From contig CAJWZG010000032.1 of the NCBI GenBank assembly GCA_913049565.1, forward strand, positions 1-17,506: 17,506 nucleotides of DNA, read 5' to 3'. Each line of letters begins with the position of its first letter. Positions within the stretch are counted from its first letter, which is position 1. This DNA comes from an uncultured Gammaproteobacteria bacterium. GTDB lineage: Bacteria > Pseudomonadota > Gammaproteobacteria > Pseudomonadales > Azotimanducaceae_A. A program made the translations under genes and the position numbers. The notes beneath the pieces were generated by a model. It was not told where the DNA came from and ran no database searches. It was given only the letters and a program-made list of their open reading frames with translations. This document shows, in pieces, positions 13,355 to 17,506 of this stretch.

Positions 13355-14521
13355 ATGTCGCTGGTCTATACCGAAGATCAAGAACAGTTCCGGGAGAGCA
13401 TTCAGCGCTTTTTGAACGATCAAATGCCCGCCACCAAGGTTCGCCAGCTTATGGCCACAGACCATGCCTTGGATAAAACCGTCTGGCAGCAGGCGAGTGA
13501 GCAACTGGCCCTTACCGGCATTCACATCCCCGAGAATTTCGGCGGCGCTGGCTTTGGCGCCGTGGAACTGGGTATCGCGCTGGAGGAAATGGGCAAGAGT
13601 CTATTTTGCGGACCCTACTTTAGCAGTGCCGTGCTGTCTGCCTATGCACTGATGCTATGCGGCGATGACGACCAGCAGGAACAATGGCTAAGCGGAATTG
13701 CGAGCGGAGAGCGAAAAGCCTGCCTAGCGGTAACCGAAACCTATGGGTTGTGGCAAGAAAACGATATTCAGGCCACTGCAACTCTCCAATCGTCATCAAA
13801 CGCACTGCTTAATGGCCAAAAATGCTTTGTTATTGATGGTCAGAGTGCTGATCTGCTCGTTGTCGCGGCGCGGTTAGATACCGGCATTGGTTTGTTTGTA
13901 GCAGACATGCACACCACGGGCATCACAGTGCAGGCATTGGACACGATGGATTCCACGCGCAAAATGGCGAACATTCAGCTGAGTGATGTGCAAGCAACAC
14001 CGCTGGCTCATATGACAGAGAACTGGCTGGATATGTTGCTCAACGTGGCCTGCATCGCGCTGTCTGCAGAAATGATCGGCGGCGCCCAACGCTTGCTCGA
14101 TTCAGCCATAGACTACACTCAACTGCGCTACCAATTTGGTCGCAGCATCGCGTCGTTTCAGGCCATCAAACATCGGCTGGCTGATCTGTTACTTGAGGTA
14201 GAGCTGGGGCGAAGCGCTGCGTATCAAGCGCTGAACACGCTAGCCAACTGTGACTTGAGAGAGCCTAATGCCGAGCAGTTAAGTAAACTCACCGAGCACG
14301 CTAGCCTCGCCAAAGCTGCGGTCAGCGAAGTTTACTTACTGGCAGCACTGGAGACGATTCAACTGCATGGGGGCATCGGCTTCACCTGGGAAAACGATAC
14401 CCACCTGTGGTTCAAACGCGCGAAGAGCAGCGAGGTGCTTTTGGGCACCCCAGCAGAACATCGCGAGCGGATGTTGACGGCAATCGAGGCTGGCTTAACG
14501 TTAAAGGAAAACGCAGCATGA
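13355..14521 (+). CDS. Acyl-CoA dehydrogenase (first of an adjacent pair)
   Basis: FAD enzyme that introduces the alpha,beta double bond in an acyl-CoA; 388 residues. The N-terminal helical part begins SLVYTEDQEQFRESIQRFL, and the middle has GIHIPENFGGAGFGAVELGIALEEMG. The C-terminal part has the family's DYTQLRYQFGRSIASFQAIKHRLADLL and LHGGIGFTWENDTHLWFKRA. The Y-E-G-T motif that holds the catalytic Glu in medium-chain enzymes is absent, as in many FadE-type proteins that work as heteromers. The start at 13355 is fixed by GAGGGGAGA just upstream; the frame extends to 13238 without a site. The stop overlaps the next start (ATGA), so the two dehydrogenases are translationally coupled. This suggests an alpha2beta2 enzyme like those of actinobacterial steroid side-chain degradation (inference). 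Confidence 0.9.
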   Translation: MSLVYTEDQEQFRESIQRFLNDQMPATKVRQLMATDHALDKTVWQQASEQLALTGIHIPENFGGAGFGAVELGIALEEMGKSLFCGPYFSSAVLSAYALMLCGDDDQQEQWLSGIASGERKACLAVTETYGLWQENDIQATATLQSSSNALLNGQKCFVIDGQSADLLVVAARLDTGIGLFVADMHTTGITVQALDTMDSTRKMANIQLSDVQATPLAHMTENWLDMLLNVACIALSAEMIGGAQRLLDSAIDYTQLRYQFGRSIASFQAIKHRLADLLLEVELGRSAAYQALNTLANCDLREPNAEQLSKLTEHASLAKAAVSEVYLLAALETIQLHGGIGFTWENDTHLWFKRAKSSEVLLGTPAEHRERMLTAIEAGLTLKENAA

Positions 14522-15768
14522 GCTTGTATAACGAAGTCGCTCAATGGCTCGACGATCATTGGGACCCAAACATGAGTCTACTGGCGTGGCGCTCACTTGT
14601 TGCCGACTCCGGCTGGGGCGCGCCTAGCTGGCCGAGTGATTATTACGGCAGAGATATGAGCCCCCAAGATGCCAACGTGGTCGAGCAAGCCTTCGGTGAC
14701 TTTGGTGCCATTGGTGCTGCCCAAAGTGGGGTGCGTATGCTTGCAGCGGTCACTTTGCTGGCCCACGGCTCTCACGAGCAGAAGCAAAAATACCTGCGCG
14801 GCATTCTCACCGGCGAGGATCAGTGGTGTCAGCTGTTCAGCGAACCCGGCAGCGGATCAGACTTAGCCGGCGCCACAACCCGGGCTGACCTGCGCGGCGA
14901 TGAGTGGATCGTCAACGGCCAAAAGGTATGGAATACCAGCGCCCATCATGCTCAGTATGGATTGCTGCTGGCGCGCACGGATTGGGATGCACCCAAGCAC
15001 CAGGGCTTAAGTTACTTCATCATCGATATGGAGCAATCCGGGGTCGAGGTGCGCCAGATAGCGCAAATGAACGGCCATGCGTCGTTCAACGAAGTGTTTA
15101 TGACCGACGCGGTTGTGCAGCGCGACGATCTGGTGGGCAATGTCGGCGGTGGCTGGAAATGCGCGATGACAACACTGGCCAACGAACGGCGCTCATTCGA
15201 CCGGGCTCGCGACGTTGGCAGCCGTAAAGGCCGTCAGGGCAAAATTTTTACCGACCTCGAAGAAGAATTCGCCATCGCCAACGCCCCCTATACCTGGTAT
15301 CCCCAACGAGCAGGTCGGGTTGACCTCATCATCGAGCAAGCAACGGTAACCGGGGCAATCGGCGACCCGGCGCAGCGTCAAGACATCGCCCGACTACATA
15401 TTATGGCAGAGAGCGCTAAGTGGACCGGCGATCGCGCAAAAGCCGCTGTTAAGGCAGGCAAGCCCCAAGGACCCGAAGGCTCCTTAGGCAAACTTGCCGC
15501 GAGTAATGTCGCACGACTGGCAGCACGCGTGCATACCGCTATTGCGGGTAACGATGCCTTACTCACTGGCCCCGATAGCCCGATGGATGGCGTCATTGCT
15601 GAGGTTTTGGTTTCCACCCCTGCAATATCCATTGCCGGTGGTACCGACGAGATTCAGAAGAACATTATTGCCGAACGTGTCATGGGATTGCCCAAGGAGC
15701 CGCGTTTTGATGATGGACCGTTCCGCCATGTGCGACGCAATACGAGCAGCCCAGACATCCAGAGCTGA
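14518..15768 (+). CDS. Acyl-CoA dehydrogenase (second of an adjacent pair)
   Basis: 416-residue acyl-CoA dehydrogenase of a different subtype from its neighbour. FAD/substrate motif FSEPGSGSD is at 107-115, followed by WIVNGQKVWNTSAHHAQYGLLLART. The C-terminal signature is AGGTDEIQKNIIAERVMGLPKEP with GGTDEIQ at 374-380, where classical enzymes have YEGT with the catalytic Glu. Glu223 in ANERRS is a candidate replacement base, because related heteromeric enzymes use a Glu on this helix; not proven here. AAAGGA about 9 nt upstream and the ATGA overlap with the previous gene support the start. Co-encoded with the first dehydrogenase, then a class III CoA-transferase 8 bp downstream. The substrate is likely branched or bulky rather than a simple fatty acid, judging from the subtype and context. 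Confidence 0.92.
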   Translation: MSLYNEVAQWLDDHWDPNMSLLAWRSLVADSGWGAPSWPSDYYGRDMSPQDANVVEQAFGDFGAIGAAQSGVRMLAAVTLLAHGSHEQKQKYLRGILTGEDQWCQLFSEPGSGSDLAGATTRADLRGDEWIVNGQKVWNTSAHHAQYGLLLARTDWDAPKHQGLSYFIIDMEQSGVEVRQIAQMNGHASFNEVFMTDAVVQRDDLVGNVGGGWKCAMTTLANERRSFDRARDVGSRKGRQGKIFTDLEEEFAIANAPYTWYPQRAGRVDLIIEQATVTGAIGDPAQRQDIARLHIMAESAKWTGDRAKAAVKAGKPQGPEGSLGKLAASNVARLAARVHTAIAGNDALLTGPDSPMDGVIAEVLVSTPAISIAGGTDEIQKNIIAERVMGLPKEPRFDDGPFRHVRRNTSSPDIQS

Positions 15769-15776
15769 TAAGAATC

Positions 15777-16979
15777 ATGAGTAGCAAGCCGTTAGAAGGC
15801 ATAAAAGTCATTGAAGTTGGGCAACTGCTCGCTGGGCCGTTTGCTGGCACGGTGTTGGCCTACTTTGGAGCCGAAGTCATCAAAGTCGACCCCCCGGGCG
15901 CCGGCGATCCGATACGGGGTTGGCGACTACTTGACAAGCAAGGCACCAGCTACTGGTGGCGCAGCTTAGGCCGTAACAAAAAATCTATTACATTAAATCT
16001 GCGTGATGCTCAGGGTCGAAAGCTGCTAAGCGAGTTATTGAAAGATGCCGATGTACTAATCGAAAACTTCAAGCCCGGCACAATGGAAAAGTGGGGACTT
16101 GGACCAGCGCACATCAAACCCCACAATCCGGGCCTGATTTACACGCGAATTTCAGGTTACGGCCAAACTGGGCCCTACAGTCACAAACCCGGTTACGCGT
16201 CAGTAACCGAAGCTTATTCGGGTTTTCGTTACATTAACGGCTTTGCAAATGAGGTGCCGGTGCGGCCCAACCTGAGCTTAGGTGACAGTGTCGCAGGCTT
16301 ACATGCGGCCATGGGCATACTGCTAGCTTTATTGGCACGCCGGGTAAACGATGAAGCCAGCGGGCAAGTTGTAGACGTCGCGCTGTATGAATCTATGTTC
16401 AATCTGATGGAAGGCATCGTGCCGGAATTTTCCGGTGCTGGAGAAGTACGTGAGCCAGCTGGCTCAACGATTACCGGCATCGTGCCAACCAACACCTACC
16501 TGTGCAGCGATGGCAAGCATGTGGTTATTGGCGGCAACGGCGATTCCATCTATGTTCGATTGATGACGGCGATTGGACGCGAGGATCTGGCCAATGACCC
16601 GCGCTTGGCCGGCAATCCCGGCAGGGTGACCCACCAAAAACTGATCGATGGAGCGATCGCCGCTTGGACAGATAGGCTGACCAGCGAAGACGTTATTCAG
16701 ACTATGGAAGACGCCGATGTGCCGGTGGGCGGTATCTTCAGCATTGCCGACGCCTTCGATGATCCGCACTATCAGGCTAGGCGTATGTTTGAACAGGTCA
16801 ACGTACCGAGTCTGGATACAGCGCTGGCAATTCCTGCAATTTTACCCAAACTGACTGGCACCCCCGGCAGTACCGAATGGCCTGGCGGCGAGGTGGGTAG
16901 CCATACCGAAGAACTATTAGCGAAACTCGGCCTGAGTAAAGACAGCATTACCACTTTAAGAGAACGTGGCATCGTTTAA
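15777..16979 (+). CDS. Class III CoA-transferase (CaiB/BaiF family)
   Basis: Transfers CoA between carboxylic acids, forming a thioester without ATP cost. The 400-residue protein has the fold's opening EGIKVIEVGQLLAGPFAGTVLA, the conserved GRNKKSITLNL, ENFKPGTMEKWGLG and the catalytic Asp170 in LSLGDSVAGLHA, one residue off Asp169 of formyl-CoA transferase. It therefore has the transferase active site, unlike the racemase at 8266-9402, which belongs to the same fold family. The start ATG lies 8 bp after the previous stop with only a weak AAGA upstream, so translational coupling is likely. Position between two dehydrogenases and an enoyl-CoA hydratase suggests that it activates the pathway's substrate or recycles CoA from a later thioester such as succinyl-CoA. 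The acid pair is unknown. Confidence 0.92.
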   Translation: MSSKPLEGIKVIEVGQLLAGPFAGTVLAYFGAEVIKVDPPGAGDPIRGWRLLDKQGTSYWWRSLGRNKKSITLNLRDAQGRKLLSELLKDADVLIENFKPGTMEKWGLGPAHIKPHNPGLIYTRISGYGQTGPYSHKPGYASVTEAYSGFRYINGFANEVPVRPNLSLGDSVAGLHAAMGILLALLARRVNDEASGQVVDVALYESMFNLMEGIVPEFSGAGEVREPAGSTITGIVPTNTYLCSDGKHVVIGGNGDSIYVRLMTAIGREDLANDPRLAGNPGRVTHQKLIDGAIAAWTDRLTSEDVIQTMEDADVPVGGIFSIADAFDDPHYQARRMFEQVNVPSLDTALAIPAILPKLTGTPGSTEWPGGEVGSHTEELLAKLGLSKDSITTLRERGIV

Positions 16980-16993
16980 AGCGAGAGGAAACC

Positions 16994-17506
16994 ATGAGCG
17001 AGCAAATCAACACCGGAACTGACGAACTGCTTTGCGAAATCGAGCAGCGCGTCGCGACCATTACGCTGAACAGGCCTGAAAAGCGTAACGCGCTGTCAGA
17101 TAATTTGACCCCAGCCCTGAGACAAACGTTGCTGGATCTGGAAACCCGCAACGATGTCGGCTGTATTGTTATTACAGGTGCCGGCAACGCTTTTTGTGCG
17201 GGCGGGGATATTGGCGGTATGGGTGGCAATCGTAAATCCGCTGGCGAGCAGTCGGCCCCGGCGCCCACCATGCAGAACCGGGTGCGCGCACTGATTCACA
17301 AACAGGAAACCTTAACGCTTCGATTGTTTGATCACAGCAAGCCCACCATCGCCGCGCTGCCCGGAGTGGCAGCCGGTGCGGGTCTTTGTATCGCTTTGGC
17401 CTGCGACATTCGTATCGGAGCAGCGTCTAGCTTTGTCACTACCGCCTATCGCAACATCGGCTTTTCCGGTGATTACGGTGGCACTTGGATGCTAAATCAA
17501 TTGGTC
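16994..17506 (+). CDS. Enoyl-CoA hydratase/isomerase (crotonase fold), 5' part
   Basis: The first 171 residues of a crotonase-superfamily enzyme; the gene runs off the window. The family opening VATITLNRPEKRNALS (20-35) and the oxyanion-hole segment AFCAGGDIGGM (67-76) are present, as is GVAAGAGLCIALACD (124-138). The two Glu residues of classic hydratases are absent: the position in GAG-LCIA is not Glu and that in TTAYRNIG is Tyr. Instead Asp160 in GDYGGTW resembles the D-x-GGTW of PaaG-type isomerases, so isomerase chemistry is as likely as hydration. AGAGGAA before the ATG and a 14-bp gap from the CoA-transferase place it as fourth gene of the operon. The true C-terminus cannot be seen. 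Confidence 0.9.
   Translation, partial: MSEQINTGTDELLCEIEQRVATITLNRPEKRNALSDNLTPALRQTLLDLETRNDVGCIVITGAGNAFCAGGDIGGMGGNRKSAGEQSAPAPTMQNRVRALIHKQETLTLRLFDHSKPTIAALPGVAAGAGLCIALACDIRIGAASSFVTTAYRNIGFSGDYGGTWMLNQLV

Noticed and set aside
12143..13525. Longer version of the LldD-like gene starting at 13525
   Set aside because: The extension runs through the divergent dehydrogenase start; the family N-terminus matches the ATG at 13282.

Overview
The window looks like chromosomal DNA of a heterotrophic, probably marine gammaproteobacterium. RdgC is essentially confined to beta- and gammaproteobacteria. TAXI-type TRAP transport, sulfatase, class III CoA-transferase and acyl-CoA dehydrogenase genes packed at high density are typical of oligotrophic marine lineages such as the Cellvibrionales groups. 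That placement is inference. No rRNA, tRNA, CRISPR array, IS element or integrase was seen. Gene density is very high: the longest gene-free stretch is about 206 bp, and all such stretches are divergent promoter regions. TGA serves as a normal stop codon in several genes.

Layout. 1-1567 (minus): a TAXI-TRAP uptake system, with a solute-binding protein followed by the N-terminal part of the fused membrane subunit, which is interrupted by an in-frame TGA. 1774-3279 (plus): a type-B carboxylesterase, divergent from the transporter across a symmetric promoter region. 3292-6918 (minus): an APH/ecdysteroid-kinase-like phosphotransferase, a secreted formylglycine-type sulfatase and the housekeeping gene rdgC. 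7072-8283 (plus): larC, for nickel-pincer cofactor synthesis, without larB or larE nearby. 8266-9402 (minus): an alpha-methylacyl-CoA racemase with all three catalytic residues in register. 9605-10461 (plus): two translationally coupled MaoC/FAS1-type hotdog proteins. 10447-13282 (minus): an apparent operon of an LldD-like FMN alpha-hydroxy-acid dehydrogenase, an SDR and a two-hotdog MaoC-like protein. 13355-17506 (plus): an operon of two adjacent acyl-CoA dehydrogenases, a class III CoA-transferase and an enoyl-CoA hydratase/isomerase cut by the window edge.

Working together (inference): the locus reads as a scavenging and beta-oxidation region for a carboxylic, probably alpha-methyl-branched substrate that may arrive as an ester or sulfate conjugate. 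TRAP uptake, esterase and sulfatase would release the acid or alcohol. CoA transfer would activate it, the racemase would fix the stereochemistry at C2, the paired dehydrogenases would desaturate it, and MaoC and crotonase proteins with the SDR would carry the later steps. The substrate cannot be read from the sequence. The paired dehydrogenases plus paired MaoC proteins plus racemase recall steroid side-chain degradation in actinobacteria, but no ring-cleavage gene is present here.

The most notable observations are: the TGA inside the fourth membrane helix of the permease; the same 10-mer in front of both divergent genes at 1568-1773, plus a 17-bp palindrome over the predicted transporter start; a perfect 10-bp inverted repeat that could mask the ribosome binding site of the first dehydrogenase; a MaoC pair whose C-terminal-type partner lacks the usual catalytic Asp and His; and an isolated larC.
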